41,919 nucleotides of DNA from MGIIb-O2 sp964003245. Its GTDB lineage: Archaea; Thermoplasmatota; Poseidoniia; Poseidoniales; Thalassarchaeaceae. Where the stretch lies: assembly GCA_964003245.1 (NCBI GenBank), contig CAXFIU010000008.1:1-41919 (forward strand), written 5' to 3'. This document shows positions 34,512 through 41,919 of the stretch, one piece after another (the first letter of the stretch is position 1; each line of letters starts with the position of its first letter). Both the position numbers and the translations under genes were made by a program. Under the pieces are notes generated by a model. It was not told the DNA's origin and made no database searches. It saw nothing but the letters and a program-made list of their open reading frames with translations.

Positions 34512-35975
34512 ATGGCGAAGGATAGCATACCAGAGGCTCTAACGTTTGATGACGTACTTTTGTTACCTGCTGAATCTTCAGTACTTCCTGCTCAAGTCAA
34601 GTTGAGAACTAGGCTTACTTCTACTATTTCTTTGAACATACCAATAATGTCTGCTGCAATGGATACAGTAACAGAATCTCGTATGGCTATTGCTCTAGCT
34701 CAAGCGGGTGGGATTGGTGTTATTCATAGGAATATGACAATTGAAGAGCAAGCATCGAAAGTTAATTCTGTTAAAAGATTCGAATCAGGATTAGTATTGA
34801 ATCCAATTACTATTAAGCCAACTACAACGATTGGTGAAATGCGTGAATTGAAAGATAAACATGGTTTTTCAGGGTTACCAGTAATTGATGAAGATGAGAA
34901 TCTAGTGGGGATTATTACAAATCGTGATATCAGATTTGTAGATGATGATGAACAACTGGTTTCTTCAATGATGACGACAGATTTAGTCACAGTTCCTGAA
35001 CATGTAGATCCTGAATATGCTAAAAAATTACTACATAAACATCGTATTGAGAAATTATTAGTTGTAGATTCTGATGGTAAATGTACTGGAATGATGACGG
35101 TTAGAGATATTCAACGTAGTCGGGATAATCCCGAATCATGTAAAGATAAACATGGACGTTTGAGAGTTGCTGCAGCGACAGGAACCGGTGAAAAAGGAAT
35201 TCAAAGAGCGATTGCATTATTTGAGGCAGGAGCAGATGCAGTAGTAGTTGATACTGCACACGGACATTCTCACGGTGTGTTGCACACAGTTGCAAGAATT
35301 AGAGAGATAGTTGGCAAGGATTCTCAGATAATTGCAGGAAATGTGGCCACATCAGCTGCGGCAGAAGCTTTGATTTCTGCTGGTGCTAATGCAATTAAAG
35401 TCGGTATTGGCCCGGGGTCTATTTGCACAACTAGAATCGTTTCAGGTGTAGGAGTTCCTCAATTAACTGCTGTTCAGAGTGTAGTTTCAGTATGTAAGAA
35501 ATTAGAGATACCTGTAATTGCCGATGGAGGAATAAAGTTTAGTGGAGACATAGCTAAAGCAATTGCTGCTGGTGCAGATTGCGTCATGGTAGGAAGTCTT
35601 CTCGCTGGAACAGATGAGGCGCCTGGTGAAGTTATCCTTTACCAAGGTCGTTCATACAAAGTATATCGTGGAATGGGTTCAGTAGGTGCAATGAGTAAGG
35701 GTGCCCATGATCGTTATTTCCAGTCTGAACAAGGTGATACAAGTAAATATGTGCCTGAAGGTATTGAAGGCAGAGTTCCAGCTCGTGGTCCGGTTGAAAA
35801 CGTAATACATCAATTAACAGGTGGTCTCCGTTCAAGTATGGGGTATACTGGAAATCCAGATATTGAATCTATGAAAATAAATTGTGATTTTGTTAAAATT
35901 ACTAATGCGGGACTTTCTGAGTCACATGTTCATGACGTAGAAATCACGCGTGAAGCTCCAAACTACAGAAGGTGA
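34512..35975 (+). CDS. guaB: Inosine-5'-monophosphate dehydrogenase
   Basis: Catalyses NAD-dependent oxidation of IMP to XMP, the first committed step of GMP synthesis. At 487 residues it has the normal length, with a TIM barrel split by two CBS domains (about residues 95-205: PTTTIGEMRELKDKHGFSGL and YAKKLLHKHRIEKLLVVDSD). The catalytic loop is GSICTTRIVSGVGVPQ, with Cys near residue 305. The flap and finger region includes YRGMGSVGAMSKGAHDRYF, and the mobile flap follows with VPEGIEGRVPARGPV. ATG 34512 begins MAKDSIPEALTFDDVLLLPA, the family start. The msrA gene follows after four bases, so the two are likely cotranscribed. Confidence 0.97.
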   Translation: MAKDSIPEALTFDDVLLLPAESSVLPAQVKLRTRLTSTISLNIPIMSAAMDTVTESRMAIALAQAGGIGVIHRNMTIEEQASKVNSVKRFESGLVLNPITIKPTTTIGEMRELKDKHGFSGLPVIDEDENLVGIITNRDIRFVDDDEQLVSSMMTTDLVTVPEHVDPEYAKKLLHKHRIEKLLVVDSDGKCTGMMTVRDIQRSRDNPESCKDKHGRLRVAAATGTGEKGIQRAIALFEAGADAVVVDTAHGHSHGVLHTVARIREIVGKDSQIIAGNVATSAAAEALISAGANAIKVGIGPGSICTTRIVSGVGVPQLTAVQSVVSVCKKLEIPVIADGGIKFSGDIAKAIAAGADCVMVGSLLAGTDEAPGEVILYQGRSYKVYRGMGSVGAMSKGAHDRYFQSEQGDTSKYVPEGIEGRVPARGPVENVIHQLTGGLRSSMGYTGNPDIESMKINCDFVKITNAGLSESHVHDVEITREAPNYRR

Positions 35976-35979
35976 AGTA

Positions 35980-36501
35980 ATGGAAACAATTGTCCTTGGT
36001 GGTGGTTGTTTCTGGTGTGTTGAAGGAGCAATATTAGGCCTCAAAGGAGTCTCAAAGGTCATTCCAGGATATAGTGGCGGACATATTGAAAACCCAACAT
36101 ATGAGCAGGTTTGTAGCAAGAATAGCGGACATGCTGAGGTTGTAGAGGTAACCTTTGATTCAGATATAATTCCTAGAAGAATATTACTCGAAGTATTTTT
36201 TACTTGCCATGACCCAACTCAATTAAATCGTCAAGGTAATGATATAGGCCCCCAATATCGAAGCGTAGTATATTACAAAAATGAAGCTGAGAAGTTAGAT
36301 GTGAATGAAGTAATAGGCTACCTTCAACAAAATTTTGTCGATGAAATTGTTACCGAAGTAAGCCCTCTAATTAATTTCTATGAGGCCGAGAATTATCATC
36401 ATAATTATTTCGCTAATAATCCAAATAATCCGTATTGTGCTATGGTTGTTAGTCCAAAGATTTCCAAAACAAGAGCCAAACATGCCACATTATATGAATA
36501 A
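35980..36501 (+). CDS. msrA: Peptide methionine sulfoxide reductase MsrA
   Basis: Repairs oxidised methionine (S-sulfoxide form) in proteins. The catalytic motif GGGCFWCVEGA has Cys10, close behind the start. VIPGYSGGHIENPTYEQVCS, GHAEVVEVTFD, FFTCHDPTQLNRQGNDIGPQ and the C-terminal ENYHHNYFANNPNNPYC are all family blocks. The length of 173 residues is normal. ATG 35980 is chosen because a longer frame back to 35950 overlaps guaB and adds non-homologous residues. There is no signal peptide, so it acts in the cytoplasm. A perfect 7-bp hairpin with a T-run follows at its stop. Confidence 0.96.
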   Translation: METIVLGGGCFWCVEGAILGLKGVSKVIPGYSGGHIENPTYEQVCSKNSGHAEVVEVTFDSDIIPRRILLEVFFTCHDPTQLNRQGNDIGPQYRSVVYYKNEAEKLDVNEVIGYLQQNFVDEIVTEVSPLINFYEAENYHHNYFANNPNNPYCAMVVSPKISKTRAKHATLYE

Positions 36502-36521
36502 AAAATCTTATCTGGATTTTT
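36501..36521 (+). terminator. Hairpin with T-run after msrA
   Basis: AAAAATC (36501-36507) pairs perfectly with GATTTTT (36515-36521) around a 7-nt loop and begins on the last base of the msrA stop. It probably ends the guaB-msrA transcript. Confidence 0.55.
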
Positions 36522-36550
36522 ATCATTCTATGCTTAAATCTTACAATTAA

Positions 36551-36562
36551 AAGATTAATCTT
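36551..36562. promoter_or_regulatory. 12-bp palindrome before membrane-protein pair
   Basis: AAGATTAATCTT is a perfect palindrome 39 bases before ATG 36602. TAATATT follows at 36566-36572. It could be an operator, but a 12-bp palindrome in AT-rich intergenic sequence may be chance. Confidence 0.3.
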
Positions 36563-36601
36563 GAGTAATATTCAACTATTGATTAATTTTCAATCACTAA
36601 T

Positions 36602-37036
36602 ATGGCTTCTAATGGGGCAGGAGATAACACGTCTCCTTATGATAAAGCGTGGACTATTCATGCTTCAATAATAGGTCTGAATATGGGTAATATTTTATTC
36701 CGAGGTTTAGAATTAGATCAGGCAGATCCAGATATGGTGGTAGTCACAGGACTAACAATTCTTGCCGCCGCTCTTCCTTTTCAGGCTATATTTTTCTTAA
36801 TTAACTCTTATATTCGAGAATTTGATGGTACTAACGAGTTAGAATATGTTATGCTAGAAAGATTACTAATTATTTGTCAAGTAATTTCTTATTCCTCATT
36901 GATCGGAATTGCTATTCTTATGACAAATACACATTATTACATGGGGACTGCATTTATTATTTCAGCAATCTTAGCAGTATTATTCTTGAGAACAGCATCA
37001 AATCAAGCAGACACATTATCAAGAATGTCAAGATAA
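36602..37036 (+). CDS. Small membrane protein, unknown
   Basis: A 144-residue protein with three to four membrane segments: VVVTGLTILAAALPFQAIFF, LLIICQVISYSSLIGIAILM and MGTAFIISAILAVLFLRTAS, with a weaker one near the N-terminus (HASIIGLNMGNILF). The N-terminal dozen residues and a loop between the first helices (EFDGTNELEYVM) are acidic. There is no signal peptide, catalytic motif or cysteine. A second membrane-protein gene starts 16 bases later behind its own SD, so the two are probably one operon and may form a complex. I do not recognise the family. Confidence 0.65.
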   Translation: MASNGAGDNTSPYDKAWTIHASIIGLNMGNILFRGLELDQADPDMVVVTGLTILAAALPFQAIFFLINSYIREFDGTNELEYVMLERLLIICQVISYSSLIGIAILMTNTHYYMGTAFIISAILAVLFLRTASNQADTLSRMSR

Positions 37037-37052
37037 TGAAGGGGTGACATTC

Positions 37053-37892
37053 ATGGGAGGTGGCGTCCCAGTTAGTCCCATGTCGGACACACTTCAACTC
37101 CCAAGTGTCCCTCCTGAATCTCCTTGGGAAGCTTATTTGCTACTCCTAATTATTCCTTTTCTGCTAAGGTTATTGTTCATTGCTCCACCTTTGATAGATT
37201 TAGTAAATACCTATGCGCCTCCAGGAAATAGAACAGGGCATATCAAGTGGTTTCTAACTAAATTTAAGAAATTACCAATGGAAGGATTCTGGAAGATTGT
37301 TATCAATGAGGTTCTTTCATTTATCTTACCAGCGTTGGTTGCAATGACTGCTAGATTAGTAATTGATGGAGATATAGGTTGGAAAAGCTGGGAAGAAACT
37401 CCTGAATCTGGAAGATTATTACTTTTACTTGCTGGTACTATTTGGCTAATAGTTGACTTTGGTAAAGTTACCAGATCAAGGAAAAATATCCAAACGATTG
37501 CCAAGTATAATTTAACAACAGCTAAAATATTTGTAGAAGGGACCGTCGTTAGTCGTGAATTTTTGAAAACAGTGGATGAATTTACAATTCCTCGGCCTTG
37601 GAGAGATATAATTGAGATTTCTGAAGATGATGATGGAGTCCACAAACCAAAACAAAAAAACCCAATGCAAGATATTCTCACCAGTCTTCTTGACAAAGGA
37701 GTAGATATGCTAGAAGAGATGTTGGTAAAGGTCAAAGATCCAGCCTCTGGAATGATTGAAAAGATCGATAATGAAATACGTGATCGTATCACAACTCAAG
37801 TTCAGACATCTTCTAAATCACTTTTTAGAGATGTAATTTTCTCTATTGCTCCCCTCATAATACTATTAGGTCTTCAAAGATTTATAGGTTAA
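37053..37892 (+). CDS. Membrane protein with long cytoplasmic loop, unknown
   Basis: About 279 residues. Membrane segments are LLLLIIPFLLRLLFIAPPLI near residue 30, VLSFILPALVAMTARLVIDG near 90, LLLLLAGTIWLIVDFG near 125 and a last one at the C-terminus (VIFSIAPLIILLGLQRF). Between the third and fourth lies a charged region of about 120 residues that is probably helical and coiled (LLDKGVDMLEEMLVKVKD), facing the cytoplasm if the N-terminus is outside. ATG 37053 has GGGGTGA (37041-37047) 5 nt upstream; GTG 37044 is a longer alternative. The gene overlaps the convergent MFS gene by 11 bases. No family is recognised, so the role is unknown. Confidence 0.65.
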   Translation: MGGGVPVSPMSDTLQLPSVPPESPWEAYLLLLIIPFLLRLLFIAPPLIDLVNTYAPPGNRTGHIKWFLTKFKKLPMEGFWKIVINEVLSFILPALVAMTARLVIDGDIGWKSWEETPESGRLLLLLAGTIWLIVDFGKVTRSRKNIQTIAKYNLTTAKIFVEGTVVSREFLKTVDEFTIPRPWRDIIEISEDDDGVHKPKQKNPMQDILTSLLDKGVDMLEEMLVKVKDPASGMIEKIDNEIRDRITTQVQTSSKSLFRDVIFSIAPLIILLGLQRFIG

Positions 37893-39150
37893 CTAATGAT
37901 TTTTTCTGATTGAAAACAACTTTCTCTTTTGGTGAAGCTAATACAATCCATCCTATCCCCATAATTATTTGAATCAGTGCAGACAAAGCAATAACTTCTC
38001 TAAGTTGTAGATATTCATTTTCAAGCACAAATCCTGCTGTGATTGCAGATAATCCCATCATAAGTGTTAGTGCTAAGAAATCTGCACCAGCCACTCTTCC
38101 TCGCCATTCATCTCCAGCACGCTCTTGAGTCAAAGTTGTCGATTGTACCCAATTAAAGCCACTAGATGCATGAGAAATAAATATCATCACTAATAACAAA
38201 TTATTCCATTCCATTAATGAAATTATACCATAAAATATTCCAGATATTCCGACTGCTAAACCGATAAGGTATGGCCTTAGTAAATTGTTACTCATCAGTG
38301 GTCTTCCTGCCATTGGTCCAAAGCCTGAACCAAAACCTCTGGCCATGAATAAAATACCTATTCCTGCAGCAATATCTCCGAATCCGGCCTCCATACCTAT
38401 CAAAATCAAGAGAAATATTTGTGCCCCTCCACCTGAAGACCACAATGCTTTTGCAAGTACCAATCTTCTAACTTCCGGAGTTCTAAGGATATATTTCCAG
38501 CCATCAGTAATTTCCTTAGTGACGATTTTTACAGATACACTTTCGCGTTCACTGGTATCAGGACCGCCAAAAGGAAGTGTCATGATACAAATTGCTGAAA
38601 CTAGAAATGTCAGTGCATCAATCCATAATGCAGTTGTTATGCCATATTCTGCTATAGTTAAACCACCTATTGATGCCCCTATTCCTAATGCAATTGACCA
38701 ACCCCCTGATCCTAATGCATTAGCAGTAAGTAGTTCTTCATCATCACAAATATTTGGCAGATATGCATATTGTGCAGGATCAAAAATTGATTTAGCAGCA
38801 ACCATAGCAATTGCTAGAAAATATACTGAGGATAAATTATTTAATAAATCAAATTGTAATACAATAAATAAAACTAAACAGGCTGCAAGATCTGAACAAA
38901 CCATCAACCCTCTACGAGAATATCGGTCTGCCAACATACCTGTAAATGGTGTCATTGCAGCCAAAGAAAAACTCCTAGTTGCTAAAACTCCGGCTATAGC
39001 TAGGGGGGAGTTGTCACTTGATTCACCAGCCAAAATAAATAATGCTATTACAGTAAACCAATCTCCAATATAGGATAATTCCTGTGCTATGAATAATCTA
39101 CGAAAAGAGTGATTATTTTTGAGAATCTCGATATATCCTACGCCACTCAT
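37882..39150 (-). CDS. Major facilitator superfamily exporter (MFS_3-like)
   Basis: A 422-residue transporter with 11-12 hydrophobic segments. The N-terminus FRRLFIAQELSYIGDWFTVI is typical of the EntS/enterobactin-exporter-like MFS class. Motif A between helices 2 and 3 is GMLADRYSRRGLMVCSD. A second related loop after helix 8 is less conserved. Such proteins export siderophores, drugs or other small molecules by proton antiport; the substrate cannot be told here. The start at ATG 39150 is divergent from orn. The stop region overlaps the convergent membrane-protein gene. No regulator or biosynthetic cluster adjoins it. Confidence 0.88.
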   Translation of the reverse strand: MSGVGYIEILKNNHSFRRLFIAQELSYIGDWFTVIALFILAGESSDNSPLAIAGVLATRSFSLAAMTPFTGMLADRYSRRGLMVCSDLAACLVLFIVLQFDLLNNLSSVYFLAIAMVAAKSIFDPAQYAYLPNICDDEELLTANALGSGGWSIALGIGASIGGLTIAEYGITTALWIDALTFLVSAICIMTLPFGGPDTSERESVSVKIVTKEITDGWKYILRTPEVRRLVLAKALWSSGGGAQIFLLILIGMEAGFGDIAAGIGILFMARGFGSGFGPMAGRPLMSNNLLRPYLIGLAVGISGIFYGIISLMEWNNLLLVMIFISHASSGFNWVQSTTLTQERAGDEWRGRVAGADFLALTLMMGLSAITAGFVLENEYLQLREVIALSALIQIIMGIGWIVLASPKEKVVFNQKKSLVNL

Positions 39151-39227
39151 ATTCTTCGCATAACTTATCTATTATCATACTGATGCTCCATCATAACTAA
39201 TAAGACTGAACTGTCATCGCAAGTAGC

Positions 39228-39767
39228 ATGGTTGAGGACCGTTTGGTTTGGATTGATCTTGAAATGACTGGACTAGATCCTGATGAAAATACAATCATTG
39301 AGATTGCTACAATTGTTACAGAAGGCGATTTATCGATAGTTGCCGAAGGGCCAAGTTTCGCAATCTCAGTTTCTGAAGAAGACTTAGCAAAAATGGATGA
39401 CTGGAATGTTTCACATCATACACAAAATGGTTTGATAGAAAGAGTACGTTCATCTAAAACTGGTATGGGTGAAGCGGAAAAGCAAACTTTAGAATTTTTA
39501 CAGTTACATTGTCTCGCCGGTGTTCCGCCTCTTTGCGGTAATACAATCGGGCAAGATCGTCGTTTTTTACGTAGATATATGCCTACTCTACACTCCTTTT
39601 TCCACTATCGTAGTGTCGATGTTACTAGTGTTAAAGAACTGGTAAGAAGATGGTATCCCGATTTACCTAAATGGAGAAATAATTCTGGCCATAGGGCATT
39701 GGGCGACATTAGAGGGAGTATTGATGAATTATCCTATTATAGAGAGAATATTTTCTTAAAAGATTAG
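39228..39767 (+). CDS. orn: Oligoribonuclease (DEDDh exonuclease)
   Basis: A 3'-5' exonuclease that degrades di- to oligoribonucleotides, finishing mRNA turnover. At 179 residues it has the normal length. The DEDDh active site is visible: LVWIDLEMTGLD (Asp10, Glu12), NTIGQDRRFLRRY (Asp near 107), and NSGHRALGDIRGSIDELSYY with His and Asp. The Orn-specific helices MDDWNVSHHTQNGLIERV and FHYRSVDVTSVKELVRRWYP are present. Orn is typical of proteobacteria, actinobacteria and eukaryotes (REXO2) and is unusual in archaea, so transfer is likely. A TATA-like ACTAATAAG (39196-39204) is centred 28 nt before the ATG. Confidence 0.95.
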   Translation: MVEDRLVWIDLEMTGLDPDENTIIEIATIVTEGDLSIVAEGPSFAISVSEEDLAKMDDWNVSHHTQNGLIERVRSSKTGMGEAEKQTLEFLQLHCLAGVPPLCGNTIGQDRRFLRRYMPTLHSFFHYRSVDVTSVKELVRRWYPDLPKWRNNSGHRALGDIRGSIDELSYYRENIFLKD

Positions 39768-39785
39768 ATTTCCTAATCTATTTTT
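39761..39785 (+). terminator. Hairpin terminator of orn
   Basis: AGATTAG (39761-39767, ending on the stop codon) pairs perfectly with CTAATCT (39773-39779) around a 5-nt loop, followed by ATTTTT (39780-39785). It has the form of an intrinsic terminator and is well placed to end the orn message. Confidence 0.6.
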
Positions 39786-39836
39786 GACCCTTAAATGTAA
39801 ATTAGTTTTTAGAGCGTGTAATTCTCCGAATAGAAT

Positions 39837-41919
39837 ATGCAGAAGAGCGGCATTAGCATATTTATGGCTATTTTGATGGTCTCAACAACTTTGGCAGGAT
39901 GTGCGTCAAATGATAGTATTAGCCAGACAAATGATGACGTAGATGAATTACAGAAGAATCAAGATGAAATGACTTTATTGTTAGACGCTTTGATAAATGA
40001 AAATATTGCTTTAAGAAATGATCTCGATGCTTTGAATAATTCTTCTAACTCTATGATCTTACAAATAGATGAATTAGTTTTAGAAAGACAAGCATTGCTT
40101 TCGCAATTAAGCTCTAGTGATTACAACACCTCTTCATTATACAATATCATGGTTGACCAAACACTTGAGTTAGCAGCACTACAAGCACTTCTTGAGTTAG
40201 AAGGAGAAGCAATTGAAAGTCTTGACAATGCTCTCGAGTCTACTAAACAATCTTTGCAAGAGCTTTCAGATCAAGTTATTCTATACAGACCTCTTCCCAA
40301 TGTTGATTGTCCATCAATAAGTTCTGGTATAACAGTGATCTCAGGAGTTGACGATGGAACTGGGAAAGGGGAAGCAAATGATGGAATTCTCCATCTTGAT
40401 GAAGGAAAAAATAGCTTTTCTTTCTGTAACACCGTATTCGATAGATTAACTGATGATTTAATCCTCCCTCCTGGCTCATCAGGCCTTACTTGGATTATTG
40501 AATTAGAAGAAGTTGTTTTATTCACCGGCAATAATGGTTCTACAGGTTTAGAATTGTGGGTTAGTGATGGTACTAAGAAGGGAACAAAATTAGTCAAAGA
40601 CATTTTTCCAGGAGCGTATTCAAGTGGCCTAATAGATCCTGTTAGATTTGGTGAAGGAATATTATTTGCAGCCAGTAATGGAATAAATGGAAGTGAATTA
40701 TGGTTCTCCGATGGAACGGAAGAAGGAACTTATATGGTTAAGGATATCAATGAAGGGTATGATAGAGGACTTTTATCTTCTGCTGTTAATGGTTATTCTT
40801 CATTAATTACAGTGGCAAGATCGGGCGCCTATTTCAGAGCGACAAATGGAATCAATGGTACTGAGTTGTGGTTTACTGATGGAACAGAACAAGGAACACA
40901 CATGGTTTCAGATATTTACCCTGGTGTTTCTGAAAGTATACCAAGTGCTTTGATGACTATCGCTGATATTGTATATTTCTCCGCAAATAATGGTGTTAAT
41001 GGAACTGAATTATGGAAAAGTGATGGTACTGAATCGGGAACAACGATGATTCATGACATAAATCCTGGGCAGGCAAGTAGTAGCCCTTCACACATGACTC
41101 AAGCTGGTGGTTTAATTTATTTCTCTGCTAGCGATGGTATTGTAGGTCAAGAATTATGGAAAACTACTGGGCTATCAATTACTACGGAATTAGTCAAGGA
41201 TATCCGAAATGGTTCTTATGGGAGTTATCCAGGTAACTTTATCGAGTATAATGACAAATTATACTTTTCAGCAGGTTCCTACAGAGAAGATTGGGATATC
41301 AGTAGAATAGAACTATGGACAAGTTCGGGTACCAATGAAACTACTTTTAGAGTAGGTGATGATCAAGAATTCTTTGGCAATCCAGAAACAATGACTGTTT
41401 TTGGCGATCAATTATTTATGTCTCTCTCCACATTTGTTGCTTCTGCTTGGCGGAATTATACTTCTTGTATTTGGGAAGGAAATGCTGAAGAAGTCGCTAA
41501 GGGATTAGATGATTTATGGTATTGCACTAATCCACTCTTTGAACATTGGACTGATACAAATATTTCTGAGATTGAAGATAGATGGAATTATTGTGAATAC
41601 AATAGTATGAACGGAGAATGGTATTGTACAGATTTTATTGATCAGGATCCAGAAAATGAGTTCCTTTACAATCAGGAAAAGCACATTGAGTTTGATTTCT
41701 GGGGGAACTTTGAGACAGGAAACGAACCTGCCTTATCTGATGGGACACTTGATGGGACCTACATAATTAAAGAGGTTGCACCATGGACTTTCGGCACTCT
41801 GTATGAAGAAGATCCGTTCTGGTTTAATTATAATTCAATGAATTATGGAACTATGGGGTCTGATCCTGAAGTACTCGGTGATGTTGTTTACTTCTTTGGT
41901 TGGACTCCACAAAACTATT
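39837..41919 (+). CDS. ELWxxDGT-repeat lipoprotein, 3' end cut by window edge
   Basis: Open from ATG 39837 to the right edge (694 codons, no stop). A signal peptide ends in the lipobox STTLAGC, so the protein should be exported and lipid-anchored. A coiled coil follows (about residues 35-140, rich in Leu and Glu, for example LENIALRNDLDALNN-like heptads). Then come six beta repeats marked ELWVSDGT, ELWFSDGT, ELWFTDGT, ELWKSDGT and two decayed copies, ELWKTTGL and ELWTSSGT, spaced about 50-60 residues. The family's repeat forms beta-propeller-like surface proteins of unknown ligand. A Cys- and Trp-rich segment (near residues 545-610) follows. The gene lies behind a terminator and is presumably transcribed alone. 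Confidence 0.85.
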   Translation, partial: MQKSGISIFMAILMVSTTLAGCASNDSISQTNDDVDELQKNQDEMTLLLDALINENIALRNDLDALNNSSNSMILQIDELVLERQALLSQLSSSDYNTSSLYNIMVDQTLELAALQALLELEGEAIESLDNALESTKQSLQELSDQVILYRPLPNVDCPSISSGITVISGVDDGTGKGEANDGILHLDEGKNSFSFCNTVFDRLTDDLILPPGSSGLTWIIELEEVVLFTGNNGSTGLELWVSDGTKKGTKLVKDIFPGAYSSGLIDPVRFGEGILFAASNGINGSELWFSDGTEEGTYMVKDINEGYDRGLLSSAVNGYSSLITVARSGAYFRATNGINGTELWFTDGTEQGTHMVSDIYPGVSESIPSALMTIADIVYFSANNGVNGTELWKSDGTESGTTMIHDINPGQASSSPSHMTQAGGLIYFSASDGIVGQELWKTTGLSITTELVKDIRNGSYGSYPGNFIEYNDKLYFSAGSYREDWDISRIELWTSSGTNETTFRVGDDQEFFGNPETMTVFGDQLFMSLSTFVASAWRNYTSCIWEGNAEEVAKGLDDLWYCTNPLFEHWTDTNISEIEDRWNYCEYNSMNGEWYCTDFIDQDPENEFLYNQEKHIEFDFWGNFETGNEPALSDGTLDGTYIIKEVAPWTFGTLYEEDPFWFNYNSMNYGTMGSDPEVLGDVVYFFGWTPQNY

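Noticed and set aside
37211..37792. Minus-strand ORF of 193 codons
   Set aside because: It lies fully inside the plus-strand membrane-protein gene, which has an SD and coherent membrane helices; the minus frame has no motif.
38285..39073. Plus-strand ORF of 262 codons opposite the MFS gene
   Set aside because: It is the antisense shadow of a well-supported transporter, is rich in Pro/Ile/Ser as such shadows are, and shows no domain.
1..41919. CRISPR array, insertion sequence or prophage
   Set aside because: No spaced direct repeats, transposase, integrase or phage structural motif was seen; gene content is that of a core chromosome.

Overview
The window looks like a chromosomal segment of a low-GC planktonic archaeon. 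A Marine Group II/III (Poseidoniia-like) euryarchaeon is my best guess, but it is an inference and no rRNA is present to test it. Archaeal signs are an archaeal-type uS2, a Taw1/TYW1-type wyosine enzyme with both cysteine triads, a long FKBP26-type prolyl isomerase, a hydroxyacyl-CoA dehydrogenase/crotonase fusion in the archaeal domain order, many winged-helix regulators, and TATA-like boxes about 26 nt before several start codons (leaderless mRNAs). Genes inside operons instead carry strong GGAGG-type Shine-Dalgarno sites, often with ATGA overlaps.

Layout. 1-8616: a divergent respiratory-quinone and cytochrome block. On the minus strand are UbiD-type decarboxylase, UbiA-type prenyltransferase and UvrB (C-terminus cut by the window edge); on the plus strand are a geranylgeranyl reductase and CcmF. 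8695-11852: FKBP isomerase, a small lipoprotein, ribosomal protein uS2 and a tRNA-dihydrouridine synthase. 11907-15684: TauE/SafE permease, then aldo/keto reductase, SDR and Old Yellow Enzyme genes in one run. 15688-18334: three regulator genes on the minus strand, with an HxlR-type gene facing two tiny unannotated genes across an operator-rich promoter. 18347-20413: the bifunctional beta-oxidation enzyme. 20510-24809: a tightly coupled three-gene operon for two exported, membrane-anchored proteins with unusual CX1CH and CX3CH haem-like motifs plus a membrane protein. 24811-27170: two divergent family 4-like glycosyltransferases. 27184-32678: a DUF2237 protein and an ABC system with two ATPases flanking a large FtsX-type permease. 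32662-39767: wyosine synthase, LURP-one-related protein, IMP dehydrogenase, MsrA, two membrane proteins, an MFS exporter and an oligoribonuclease. 39837-end: an ELWxxDGT-repeat lipoprotein, cut by the right edge.

How the parts fit. The quinone genes, CcmF and the haem-motif operon suggest a membrane electron-transfer chain with c-type haem proteins outside the cell. The most novel-looking element is the HxlR regulator with matching inverted operators and the two small proteins of 25 and 35 residues (18028-18334).

Gaps. The only stretch above 300 bases left empty by long genes is 18029-18346, and it holds those small genes and their promoter. I see no tRNA, rRNA, CRISPR array, insertion sequence or replication origin.
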